Origin: a virus
DNA: 34,204 bases
Direction: 5' to 3' (one strand)
IMG/VR virus record: IMGVR_UViG_3300005731_000032
Coordinates: 1 to 34,204 of that record
Position numbers and translations under genes: made by a program. The number at the start of each line of letters is the position of its first letter. Positions within the stretch are counted from its first letter, which is position 1. Positions 23,736-30,543 of this stretch are shown in pieces. A model generated the notes under the pieces. It worked only from the letters and a program-made list of their open reading frames with translations, was not told the origin of the DNA and searched no databases.

Positions 23736-23879
23736 ATGAAAATGAAAAAGAAAAAGCGAAACGTAAGTTTTGAGATAGACGAGAAGCTTTACAGGCTCCT
23801 GAAGAAACGAGCTCTCAACGAGCAAACCACTATGTCAACGATTGCTAGGCAAATGCTTTCAACGGGGTTGCTAGAATGA
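23736..23879 (+). CDS. RHH-type regulator, 47 residues
   Basis: First gene of the rightward operon, below the 60-codon size often used for gene calling. After a Lys-rich start (MKMKKKKR), a single RHH fold is clear: strand NVSFEID, helix EKLYRLLKKRALNEQ, turn, helix TMSTIARQMLSTGL. This is the Arc/CopG pattern, and Arc itself is only slightly longer. ATG 23742 is an alternative start. The end overlaps the next RHH gene by ATGA. It is a likely Cro- or Arc-like partner of the leftward repressors. Confidence 0.75.
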   Translation: MKMKKKKRNVSFEIDEKLYRLLKKRALNEQTTMSTIARQMLSTGLLE

Positions 23880-24043
23880 GCGAGAAGCGTTTGAGCCGAC
23901 ATCCATCAAGCCTAGATAAACACATAGTGCTAAGCGTCCCTCCTTCATGGATGGAGCGCATTAAAGCCATAGCTAAAAAAGAGGGGCACGGATCTTCGCA
24001 TAAAGTAATAAAACAAATCATCAGCGAAGGATTAAGCAAATGA
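23876..24043 (+). CDS. RHH-type regulator, 55 residues
   Basis: Second tiny RHH gene in the rightward operon, coupled on both sides by ATGA overlaps. A polar N-terminus (SEKRLSRHPSSLD) precedes the core: strand HIVLSVP, helix PSWMERIKAIAKKEGH, turn, helix SSHKVIKQIISEGL. Its sequence is clearly different from the first, so the two may form separate dimers with different operators. Likely a transcription regulator of early lytic genes. Confidence 0.72.
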   Translation: MSEKRLSRHPSSLDKHIVLSVPPSWMERIKAIAKKEGHGSSHKVIKQIISEGLSK

Positions 24044-24243
24044 ACAATCCATTTGAAGGTCGCCAGATTGTCAAGAAAGACAAGCTAGCCAAGATACTCT
24101 CAGTATCTGAAAGAACAATAGACGGGTGGGTTGCTCGGCGATCAATCCCTTTCATCCGAATCAACAAGCAGGTGTTAAGGTTCGATGTTGAAGACGTCCT
24201 GAAATCGAAAACCATTAACCCCGTAAAGATCGAAAGCGTATGA
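24040..24243 (+). CDS. Excisionase/AlpA-like HTH protein
   Basis: A 67-residue protein with a MerR-like winged HTH: KLAKILSVSERTIDGWVARRSIPFIR, then the wing INKQVLRFDVEDVLKSK. This is the layout of phage excisionases and AlpA regulators that bend attachment-site DNA or activate excision. It lies third in the early rightward operon, which suits induction of excision on prophage release. The paired TGGTCA repeats at attP are possible targets. Confidence 0.75.
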   Translation: MNNPFEGRQIVKKDKLAKILSVSERTIDGWVARRSIPFIRINKQVLRFDVEDVLKSKTINPVKIESV

Positions 24244-24329
24244 CTTCCCAAAGAGTTCCAAGCTTTATCTTCTGGGCCTCAATAGCCCTTTTCACTCTCT
24301 CGCTAATTGCGAGCTACCTACAGAAATAA
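24240..24329 (+). CDS. 29-residue membrane peptide
   Basis: A very short frame coupled by ATGA to the HTH gene: MTSQRVPSFIFWASIAL, then a hydrophobic continuation (FTLSLIASYLQK). Nearly the whole peptide is one membrane helix (residues 9-25) with basic residues at both ends. It ends four bases before the next start, so it fills the gap exactly. Small single-helix phage peptides can act on host membrane proteins; no specific function is claimed. Confidence 0.55.
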   Translation: MTSQRVPSFIFWASIALFTLSLIASYLQK

Positions 24330-24333
24330 CATC

Positions 24334-24747
24334 ATGAAGAAAATAAAAAAACTCCAAGACATCTACATTGTCCCTCAGCCCCGTCTCACTGAAACGATTC
24401 AAGTTCAACACAAGTTCACAGACGAAGAGAGGGTTAACAACGCTGATGAGCTCGCTGAAGCCATGAAGCAGACAGAAGAGCATGAGGCTAGATTCAAGGA
24501 GATGAAAGCCGCAATGAAAGCCGAACTCGAGAGCCTCATTGCAGACCATAACACAATTGCTGCAATGGTTCGTAAGGGTTACGACATGCGGGACCAAGAA
24601 TTCGTGGTGGTTCTTAACCCCACCGGAAAGGTTAAGTATTACTACAACGAAGAGACACTCGAGCGGGTCGACACGGCACCGATGAACCCGCAAGACTTTC
24701 AGATTCAGATTGAATTTGAGGAAGATGGAGGGGCCGAGAATGGCTAG
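24334..24747 (+). CDS. Hypothetical early protein
   Basis: A 137-residue protein starting MKKIKKLQDIYIVPQPR. The middle (residues 35-75) is an acidic coiled coil (ADELAEAMKQTEEHEARF), followed by beta-like FVVVLNPTGKVKYYYN and an acidic end (EFEEDGG). The ATG four bases after the upstream stop is chosen over an earlier non-ATG start. It belongs to a class of early phage proteins of unknown role. Confidence 0.65.
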   Translation: MKKIKKLQDIYIVPQPRLTETIQVQHKFTDEERVNNADELAEAMKQTEEHEARFKEMKAAMKAELESLIADHNTIAAMVRKGYDMRDQEFVVVLNPTGKVKYYYNEETLERVDTAPMNPQDFQIQIEFEEDGGAENG

Positions 24748-24994
24748 ACTTGATCGATTTCAGCCCCCCACCTACGCAGAGGAGAAGAGAGCAAGCCTTG
24801 CTGCAATCATGGACGAAGATGACGCGCACAGGGCTGACAAGGAGGCACTTCAGCTAGAGGTTGCCTCGCTCAAGAAATACATTGCACTTCAAGATCAAAA
24901 GATTCGAGAGCTTGTCGATGAGCACGATTTGATTACAGCGCAACTACTCGAGGACAAGAGACAATTGAAAATTCAGCTAAAGGAAAAACTATGA
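24740..24994 (+). CDS. Coiled-coil early protein
   Basis: An 84-residue protein overlapping the previous gene by eight bases, with GAGGGG just before its ATG. Residues 20-82 form one long coiled coil (LEVASLKKYIALQDQKIRE). It is probably an oligomerising adapter or regulator. The family was not recognised. It overlaps the next gene by ATGA. Confidence 0.6.
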   Translation: MARLDRFQPPTYAEEKRASLAAIMDEDDAHRADKEALQLEVASLKKYIALQDQKIRELVDEHDLITAQLLEDKRQLKIQLKEKL

Positions 24995-25449
24995 GCACTG
25001 AGACAGCAGTAAAACTAGAAGGCGTAATCGATAACGGTTACGTAGAAATTAAGGGAATCAAAGTAAAGTCGGCAGGGGGGTGCAATGAGGCTTTAAAAAT
25101 CGGCGATCACGTAAGAGTGCTTGTGAAGGGTTACAGTGACTACTCTGCCCACTCTGGAGTGATTACTCACTTCGACAAATTCTCAACGCTTCCTACCGTC
25201 ACGGTGTGTTATGTCAAGACATGCCATTCTGAAACGAAGCTTGTCTTCAAGTCGGTCAACAATGAGACGAAAGATGTTGAAATTGTTAAGCCTGAGGAGC
25301 TGGAGGTGGAAAACCTTGGAGGGGTTAGAGGTAGGGCAATTCAGAACCTTGAAAATAATATCGCCAAGAAAAGGAAAGAGCTTGATGACGAAGAATACAA
25401 GCTGAACTGGTTCATCCAGTATTACGGCAAGTATTTTGGTGACGTGTAG
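24991..25449 (+). CDS. Hypothetical early protein
   Basis: A 152-residue protein coupled by ATGA. The first 100 residues are beta-rich (YVEIKGIKVKSA, DHVRVLVKGYS, TVTVCYVKTCHSETKLVF) and may form an SH3- or OB-like barrel. The last 40 are a helix (NLENNIAKKRKELDDEEYKL) ending in an aromatic tail. It may bind nucleic acid, but no signature proves it. Confidence 0.6.
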   Translation: MSTETAVKLEGVIDNGYVEIKGIKVKSAGGCNEALKIGDHVRVLVKGYSDYSAHSGVITHFDKFSTLPTVTVCYVKTCHSETKLVFKSVNNETKDVEIVKPEELEVENLGGVRGRAIQNLENNIAKKRKELDDEEYKLNWFIQYYGKYFGDV

Positions 25450-25487
25450 GGTGAACGGGTGGGACAACTAAGAAAAAAGGAAAAATT

Positions 25488-26270
25488 ATGCTACCGATTA
25501 AACAAACAATATCAACACCGGCTGTCATGGATAGATTGCACGAAGTCCTAGGAGGTAAAGCTAGTCAATTTGCTGCCAGCATTGTGCAGCTCGTTGGCGG
25601 GAATCCGGCTTTAGCTCGATGCGATTCAAACAGCATTATTGGCGCTTGCTTAACAGCCGCTACACACAACTTGTCAATTCATCCTTCACTCGGGCAGGCG
25701 CACATTGTCCCGTTCAAGGGCAAGGCTACTTTCATTCTCGGCTACAAGGGGATGATTCAGCTGAGCCAAAGAACGGGGCAGTATGCAGGAATGGGAGCAA
25801 TCCCTGTCTATGAAGGTCAACTGAAAAGCTTCGACCCCCTATTCGGTGATTATGAGCTCGATGAACCCGTTGATAAAACGGGCGAACCTGTAGGGTTCCT
25901 TGCTGCATTCCGTCTTGTTAACGGGTTCATGAAGTCTGAATACATGGGGCGCGCTGAGATTGAGCGGCACGCGCTAAAGTTTTCCAAGTCGTTCACAAGA
26001 GATTCAAGCCCTTGGAAGACTGACTTTGAGGCGATGGCCATCAAGACGGTGCTTCGGCGTTTGCTGTCCAAGTGGGGTTACATGACTATTGATGTTGAGA
26101 CTGCAATTGCAGATGACGCCACCGTTAGAGATGGGGTGTCCGTTGAGGTTTCTAGACAGGATGCAATCCCTATTGATGATGGCGGATTGATGATGGACTC
26201 GGAAGACGCAGGCAACGCAAGCCTTGGCCCAGTGAGTGGCGACGAGAAAAAAGAAGGGAGTGAACTGTGA
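25488..26270 (+). CDS. recT: RecT-family single-strand annealing protein
   Basis: Recombinase of 260 aa that pairs complementary DNA strands, used in phage recombination and replication restart. Family features include the core AACLTAATHNLSIHPSLGQAH-type block (residues 48-69), HIVPFKGKATFILGYKGMI, and the later KSFTRDSSPWKTDFEAM, then KTVLRRLLSKWGY. GGAAAAATT precedes the ATG. No RecE-like exonuclease is found nearby, so it may use a host nuclease or act without one. Confidence 0.92.
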   Translation: MLPIKQTISTPAVMDRLHEVLGGKASQFAASIVQLVGGNPALARCDSNSIIGACLTAATHNLSIHPSLGQAHIVPFKGKATFILGYKGMIQLSQRTGQYAGMGAIPVYEGQLKSFDPLFGDYELDEPVDKTGEPVGFLAAFRLVNGFMKSEYMGRAEIERHALKFSKSFTRDSSPWKTDFEAMAIKTVLRRLLSKWGYMTIDVETAIADDATVRDGVSVEVSRQDAIPIDDGGLMMDSEDAGNASLGPVSGDEKKEGSEL

Positions 26271-26734
26271 ACGATACTGTTGAATTAGAGGTAGTCTCAC
26301 CTGATAGCGTTGAGCTTACTATCCCAGATTGCGGATTGCCTTCTGAGCCGGAAGCGGTTGGCGAGATGTTCTTCAAGGCGACAATGGCTGAAGGTATCAT
26401 AAAGCGAATCAAGGAGCACACAAAAGCGCATCTCGAAAGCGGCAAGAAGGCCAAGGGGCTTTTTCTTGGGAACGGGTCAAGAACTACAAAAGTGACGAAC
26501 GCCTTAACGGCACTCGAGTTGCTTCGAAATGAGCTCGGGGAAATCACGTCTCATGAGTTCCTTCGATGCTGCAATGTCTCGCTCTCTGCTGTTGAGCAAT
26601 TGTACCACTTGAAGGCAAATGATGGATCGATTCAAGACAACAAGAAGGCTTGTCGTGAGCTCCTAGCGCCATGCCTCGATGTTAGCGTTGGCAAGCCTTC
26701 CGTTAAATTCTCAAAACCAGGAAACCGGCAATGA
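26267..26734 (+). CDS. Hypothetical protein between recT and ssb
   Basis: A 155-residue, mostly helical protein with GTG start overlapping the recT stop and an end overlapping ssb by ATGA. Motif-like stretches are GNGSRTTKVTNALTALELLRNEL and HEFLRCCNVSLSAVEQLYH. It is tightly sandwiched between two single-strand DNA proteins, so a recombination accessory role is likely but unproven. It has none of the exonuclease motifs of the YqaJ/lambda Exo type. Confidence 0.6.
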   Translation: MNDTVELEVVSPDSVELTIPDCGLPSEPEAVGEMFFKATMAEGIIKRIKEHTKAHLESGKKAKGLFLGNGSRTTKVTNALTALELLRNELGEITSHEFLRCCNVSLSAVEQLYHLKANDGSIQDNKKACRELLAPCLDVSVGKPSVKFSKPGNRQ

Positions 26735-27144
26735 ACCTTAACGAAGTCCAGATAGGCGGCAACATTGTTCGCGATCCTGACTCTAAGTTTTTGCAAAATG
26801 GTACTGCAGTTTGTGAATTCACCATTGCCATAAACCGCAAGCGGAAACGTCAAGACGGGCAGGTTGCGGAAGAGACCGCCTTTATTGGTTGCGTTGCGTT
26901 CGGGAAGCAAGCGGAAGTCATAGCGGCTCATTTTGTTAAGGGCAATCGAATATGCTGTGTTGGGCGACTGGCTCAAGACAGTTGGGAGGACAAGAAGACG
27001 GGAGAGAAGAAATCAAAAACGAAAGTGATCGTTGAAAACTTCCATTTTGTAGACAGAGCAGGAGATAGGGCTGTTGAAGCGCAATCTCAGGGATCGCAGC
27101 AATCAGCACCTCAACCCCCCAAAGGTGACGACGTACCTTTCTAA
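26731..27144 (+). CDS. ssb: Single-stranded DNA-binding protein
   Basis: SSB of 137 aa. The OB-fold is visible: NEVQIGGNIVRDPDSKFL, VCEFTIAINRKRK, TAFIGCVAFGKQAEVIAAHFVKG, then RICCVGRLAQDSWEDKKTGEKK. A Gln/Pro-rich linker follows, and the acidic tip DDVPF matches the protein-binding tail of bacterial SSBs. It should protect single strands made in replication and recombination and recruit partner proteins. Confidence 0.95.
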   Translation: MNLNEVQIGGNIVRDPDSKFLQNGTAVCEFTIAINRKRKRQDGQVAEETAFIGCVAFGKQAEVIAAHFVKGNRICCVGRLAQDSWEDKKTGEKKSKTKVIVENFHFVDRAGDRAVEAQSQGSQQSAPQPPKGDDVPF

Positions 27145-27150
27145 ATCATT

Positions 27151-27312
27151 ATGACATACCGATACGGACAATTCGAGCGGCTAGCCACCATTAATAGGCA
27201 AGGGCCAATGCCCTTTATTGCACGAGGTGTGAACACCTCAAAAAGATTCGGGCGAAACATCCTGAAAAGAATACATCGAACCTACAACCACGCAGAATCA
27301 TGGACGAAGTAG
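27151..27312 (+). CDS. Small basic protein, 53 residues
   Basis: A frame below the usual size cut-off, starting MTYRYGQFERLATINRQG six bases after ssb. It is strongly basic, with GRNILKRIHRTYNH near the end. The codons for its GVNT tetrapeptide form the palindrome AGGTGTGAACACCT (27225-27238). The end overlaps the next small gene by 13 bases. It could bind nucleic acid. Confidence 0.6.
   Translation: MTYRYGQFERLATINRQGPMPFIARGVNTSKRFGRNILKRIHRTYNHAESWTK
27225..27238. promoter_or_regulatory. Dispersed palindrome, site 1
   Basis: AGGTGTGAACACCT, six-base arms around GA, inside the small basic gene after ssb. It matches the control-region operators at eleven or so positions under the pattern AGGTGYRARCACCT. 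Other exact cores are at 32780 and 33695. Confidence 0.5.
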
Positions 27313-27473
27313 AGAGGCAGAGCTACCGCCAAGCGGCTGACACGATGTGGGAGCGCGGCTTGTTCAAGCTTGATCCAACCAAGCGAACCATTGAGCAAGA
27401 TCACTCAGATAGGCTTGTGAGAGCTTACGATGAGAAGAACGAGCGGGAAGAGAAAGCGAGGACTAAATCATGA
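27300..27473 (+). CDS. Small charged protein, 57 residues
   Basis: Reads MDEVERQSYRQAADTMWERG and continues as a charged helix ending ERAYDEKNEREEKARTKS-like acidic/basic repeats. It starts inside the end of the previous small gene and overlaps rusA by ATGA, which places it firmly in the operon. Family unknown. Confidence 0.6.
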   Translation: MDEVERQSYRQAADTMWERGLFKLDPTKRTIEQDHSDRLVRAYDEKNEREEKARTKS

Positions 27474-27910
27474 GTAGTAACCTTGTCACGTTTTTCGTCC
27501 CTGGTGAACCGGTAGCGCAACCACGAGTTAAGGCTAGAGCATTCGGAAGGCAGGCTCGGGTTTACACGCCAGACACGGCTGACAAGTGGAAAAGCGAAGT
27601 CAAGTCGATGACTCGGGTGAAAATGGACGTAACCCAAGGCCCTTATGACTTGGGGCTGATGTTTCGAATGCTCAGACCGAAAGCACACTACCGAACAGGG
27701 AGAAACGCCCAGAAACTTAGAGACGCCGCCCCTGTGTTGCACACCAAAAAACCAGACGTCGACAACTTAGCCAAGGCGGTCATCGACGCGATGGTGGATT
27801 CAGGGAGGGTCGACGATGACAGTTTCCTTGTTCATCTAGCGGTTTCCAAGGTGTGGGTTTGCAGTGATCCAGGTGTTAGCGTTCGGTTTCAACGACGGTA
27901 TCGCCTCTAG
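27470..27910 (+). CDS. rusA: RusA-family Holliday junction resolvase
   Basis: Endonuclease of 146 aa that cuts Holliday junctions. The signature KKPDVDNLAKAVIDAM spans residues 93-108, with Asp96, Asp98 and Asp106 as likely metal ligands or catalytic residues. A final acidic cluster, DDD, lies at 115-117. The N-terminal FFVPGEPVAQPRVKAR is also typical. It probably resolves recombination intermediates made by RecT and debranches DNA before packaging. Confidence 0.92.
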   Translation: MSSNLVTFFVPGEPVAQPRVKARAFGRQARVYTPDTADKWKSEVKSMTRVKMDVTQGPYDLGLMFRMLRPKAHYRTGRNAQKLRDAAPVLHTKKPDVDNLAKAVIDAMVDSGRVDDDSFLVHLAVSKVWVCSDPGVSVRFQRRYRL

Positions 27911-27913
27911 AAA

Positions 27914-28699
27914 ATGAGAGATTTAATGCCATTTATTCCGGCCTGGTTTGATGATCTTAGGCTAGATCCAAGATCCCTTTCGATAGCGGTTCATGTTGCT
28001 AGGAGGGGGGACTGTTTTGAGAGCTCAAAAAGCATCGCTGAGCACTGTCAAATTGGTCGAAATACGGTGTTAAAATTGATCAATGAAATGGTCGAAAAAG
28101 GGGTGCTTGAAAAAGAGGGATCTAAGGGGGGGAAGTCAGTGCTTAGGCTTTCCCTCCCTGATTTAGGCAGTATCCAGAATGGTGAGGGTAGTATCCAGAA
28201 TGGACCACCCAGTCCAATCCAGATACCCCTAGGTAGTATCCAGAATGGACCACCCAGTATCCAGAATGGTGAGGGTAGTATCCAGAATGGTGAGGGGTGG
28301 TCCAATCTAGATACCCTAAGGTACCCCCTTAAAGGTAAAGAGGTAACTAAAGAAAAAAAAGTAACAAAAAAAAGAACGGTCGACGTTTGGCCCCAAATCC
28401 TCGAAATGGAATGGCCTGGAGGCCTGAAAAATGACCCTGATTTTGTGGAGCTTTTCAAGCAGTGGGTTTCCTTCCGATCGAAGCTCAAAAAAATCACTCA
28501 GGAACCAACGGTTTTCTTCGGGCGACAACTCAAAAAACTTTCGGGGTGGGGTGTTGCCGGGGCAGTGGCTTCGGTTTCGAAGTCTCTCGAATGCGAGTGG
28601 CAGGGAATTTTTGAGCCAGACCAGCGGACAATGGCTAACGGACGGGGCAAACCGGCGAAACCCAACGACGAGCTAACGGCGGCAGATTTTCTAGCATGA
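27914..28699 (+). CDS. Replication initiator, lambda O-like, origin within gene
   Basis: A 261-residue protein. Residues 15-85 fit a winged HTH (SSKSIAEHCQIGRNTVLKLI, then GVLEKEGSKGGKSVLRL). Residues 85-130 are a repeat region of GSIQNGE/GSIQNGP units encoded by DNA iterons. After a Lys-rich linker, a C-terminal domain follows (WPQILEMEWPGGLKNDPDF) with an acidic end. Initiator, iterons inside its gene, an A-rich tract and DnaB downstream are the lambda O layout. The protein probably binds the iterons in its own gene and loads the helicase. It overlaps dnaB by ATGA. Confidence 0.75.
   Translation: MRDLMPFIPAWFDDLRLDPRSLSIAVHVARRGDCFESSKSIAEHCQIGRNTVLKLINEMVEKGVLEKEGSKGGKSVLRLSLPDLGSIQNGEGSIQNGPPSPIQIPLGSIQNGPPSIQNGEGSIQNGEGWSNLDTLRYPLKGKEVTKEKKVTKKRTVDVWPQILEMEWPGGLKNDPDFVELFKQWVSFRSKLKKITQEPTVFFGRQLKKLSGWGVAGAVASVSKSLECEWQGIFEPDQRTMANGRGKPAKPNDELTAADFLA
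28169..28316. repeat. Iteron array of the replication origin
   Basis: Five exact copies of AGTATCCAGAATGG start at 28169, 28190, 28235, 28256 and 28277. Two related degenerate units (GTCCAATCYAGATACCC at 28212 and 28300) fall close to the same phase, giving steps of 21, 21, 24, 21 and about 21 bases. Twenty-one bases is two helical turns and seven codons. Every site thus faces the same side of DNA and encodes a heptapeptide. Confidence 0.85.
28331..28378. other. A-rich tract, likely DNA-unwinding element
   Basis: Immediately after the iterons the plus strand is almost purely A with scattered G and T (runs of eight A at two places). In lambda the iterons are followed by such an AT-rich stretch where the strands open. 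Together with the iterons this marks a predicted origin within the initiator gene. Confidence 0.7.
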
Positions 28700-30066
28700 A
28701 GCACTACGTCCCAGCATCGGCAACCCTCGAACTAAACGAGGTCACAGAGGCCCCTGGCGAGATGGCACTAATCGGGTGTTGCTTGGTCGGTGGCGTCGAC
28801 ATTTTTCTCGAGGTTTCAAACCTCATCGAACCAGAGGTTTTCGAGCATCAAAAATTCCGAGATGCGTTCGAGCTCATGGCTGAGATGTTGACGGATTCTC
28901 AGGAGATAAACATTGCGACTGTAATGGTCGCTTGGGGGCAAAAAAATGGCTCTCCTTGCCCCCCTTGCGTCTTCCTTTCGTGGGACTTAATTCCGTCCCC
29001 TTTTGCCTATCCTGTCTTTGTTGAGGTCTTAATCGAGTCCTACAACCGCCGTAAAGTGGCCCAGGTTGCCTCACAAGCTCTGAACGCTGCCGCTGAAGGT
29101 GGGAACACCTCAGAGGAATTAAAAGCGATTCTGGACAGCGTTGAGCTAGGGATGGAGCACGGCGCTTTTATGGAAGGAAAGGGGCCTTTGGCTGAGGCTT
29201 GGAGGAAATCGTTAGCTCAACAGATGAAAAAGAGTGACGGGCTTGCTGGTTTGTCGACTGGATTCCGATCGGTTGACCGCATCTCAGACGGCCTTGCTCC
29301 TTCCACGATGTCAGTTGTCGCGGCTCGCCCATCAGAGGGCAAAACGGCACTCGGTTTGTCGTTCCTTTTTCAGATGTGTTTTGTGCAAAAAATGCCCTGC
29401 CTTTTTATCTCCTTAGAGATGACCAAGGAGGCGATTTTGAATCGTCTTGCGGCCAACTTTACAGGGATCGATGCGCGGACGGTGCGGCGAGCCATTTTCA
29501 CCGATGATCAAAAGGTCAAGGTCAAGGCTTTTTACGATCTGATAAGCGAATCGCCCTTCTGGATCTCCTACGCGCCGGGGGCGACTGTCTCAGATATTGA
29601 GAGATTGACCCGTACAGCGGTCAAGCGCCACCAAGTTGTCGCAGTGTTCTTGGATTATATCCAGATAGTCAGATATCAAGGGAAGCTTTCGACATCGCAC
29701 GAGCAAATCAAAGAGACAAGTCAGCGATTATCAGAGATCCCCAAGAGATACGGGCCGCATCTTTGCACGCTCGCACAAGTAAACCGGAAAAGCGCGGAAG
29801 AGAATAGAGCCCCAAAAATCAACGAGATAGCTGGCTCAGATCAAATCGAGAAGGATGCTGAGCTTGTTATGCTCTTGCACCGTCCCAAGAACGACAAGGG
29901 CTACAGAGGGGAAGAATCGATACTCGCACTCGCGAAGGTTAGGGAGGGGGAGCCGTCAGCGGCTAGACTTAAATTTGATGGGCCAAGAGTGAGGTTTTTA
30001 GACCCATCAAGCATCGTGCACGAGGAGGACATACCGACACAGACAGAAATGGAGCATGATCAATAA
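28696..30066 (+). CDS. dnaB: DnaB-type replicative helicase
   Basis: Hexameric helicase of 456 aa. The DnaB N-terminal domain spans about 18-115. The RecA-like motor contains Walker A ARPSEGKT (210-217), FISLEMTKE (238-246) and Walker B VFLDYIQIV with Asp320. It also has LAQVNRKSAEENRAPKINEI, then GSDQIEKDAELVMLLHRP near 395. No helicase-loader gene of the DnaC or lambda P kind is visible, so the initiator may recruit it directly. Codons for residues 134-138 carry an imperfect copy of the dispersed palindrome (29096-29109). Confidence 0.93.
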   Translation: MKHYVPASATLELNEVTEAPGEMALIGCCLVGGVDIFLEVSNLIEPEVFEHQKFRDAFELMAEMLTDSQEINIATVMVAWGQKNGSPCPPCVFLSWDLIPSPFAYPVFVEVLIESYNRRKVAQVASQALNAAAEGGNTSEELKAILDSVELGMEHGAFMEGKGPLAEAWRKSLAQQMKKSDGLAGLSTGFRSVDRISDGLAPSTMSVVAARPSEGKTALGLSFLFQMCFVQKMPCLFISLEMTKEAILNRLAANFTGIDARTVRRAIFTDDQKVKVKAFYDLISESPFWISYAPGATVSDIERLTRTAVKRHQVVAVFLDYIQIVRYQGKLSTSHEQIKETSQRLSEIPKRYGPHLCTLAQVNRKSAEENRAPKINEIAGSDQIEKDAELVMLLHRPKNDKGYRGEESILALAKVREGEPSAARLKFDGPRVRFLDPSSIVHEEDIPTQTEMEHDQ

Positions 30067-30188
30067 TGGAGAAAATAATGAAATCTAGAGCGCAAATAGA
30101 GTTCGAGGAAAACCAAAAGAAGCTGAAAAAGCGAAAAAGAGTGTGGGATTACAAAATGATGAAAATCAGAAAGGAGAATTCAAAATGA
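30066..30188 (+). CDS. Small basic protein, 40 residues
   Basis: A short frame beginning MEKIMKSRAQIEFEENQ, with a very basic middle (KKLKKRKRVWDYKMMKIRK). It starts on the last base of the dnaB stop and its own TGA overlaps the next start (ATGATG), so spacing supports it as real. Its charge suggests nucleic-acid contact. Function unknown. Confidence 0.5.
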   Translation: MEKIMKSRAQIEFEENQKKLKKRKRVWDYKMMKIRKENSK

Positions 30189-30385
30189 TGTTTGGCGTGA
30201 CTGAAGAGGTGGTCTTAAAGCTGGAGAAGCAAGGACTAGTTTCCAGAAGCAACGAAGAGTTGACCGACAGGGACATAAAAAAAGCCCGTTCAAGAGAGAG
30301 TTACTACCGGCACAGGGACGCGATTCTCGAAAGGAACAGGGCACGCTACGCCGCCCGTAAAGCAGAAAAGGAGGCATCAGAATGA
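30185..30385 (+). CDS. Small basic helical protein
   Basis: A 66-residue protein (ATG 30185, AGGAG about ten bases upstream). Residues 35-60 carry SRESYYRHRDAILERNRARYAA, a recurrent basic-helix motif found at the ends of some phage HNH nucleases and stand-alone small proteins. No nuclease domain is present here. It may bind DNA. It overlaps the next gene by ATGA. Confidence 0.6.
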   Translation: MMFGVTEEVVLKLEKQGLVSRSNEELTDRDIKKARSRESYYRHRDAILERNRARYAARKAEKEASE

Positions 30386-30543
30386 GTGAAGAGTCAATAC
30401 AACTAGAGAAAGACTTTCGGGAGTGGTGGGAAGAGAATCGGATAAGACCCTATAACTCACAGGTTGACGAGCACGATCTGATTTGGTCGGTATTCTTCGA
30501 TGCCTGGCTCAAAGGACTGGACGCGGGGAAGGCATCAGAATGA
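30382..30543 (+). CDS. Small acidic protein, 53 residues
   Basis: Reads MSEESIQLEKDFREWWEENR, then a Trp/Phe-rich helix (LIWSVFFDAWLKGLDAGK). Acidic, probably helical. It is bounded by ATGA overlaps on both sides, which strongly suggests translation. Similar short acidic Trp-rich proteins are frequent in early phage operons. Role unknown. Confidence 0.6.
   Translation: MSEESIQLEKDFREWWEENRIRPYNSQVDEHDLIWSVFFDAWLKGLDAGKASE

Noticed and set aside
28169-28316. CRISPR array
   Set aside because: The repeats are 14 bases with 21-base period, lie inside a coding gene, lack unique spacers of normal size and have no cas genes nearby.
28048-28497. Minus-strand gene of about 149 codons with FWILPSP repeats
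   Set aside because: It is the mirror of the iteron region in the initiator gene. Its repeats are forced by those DNA repeats.
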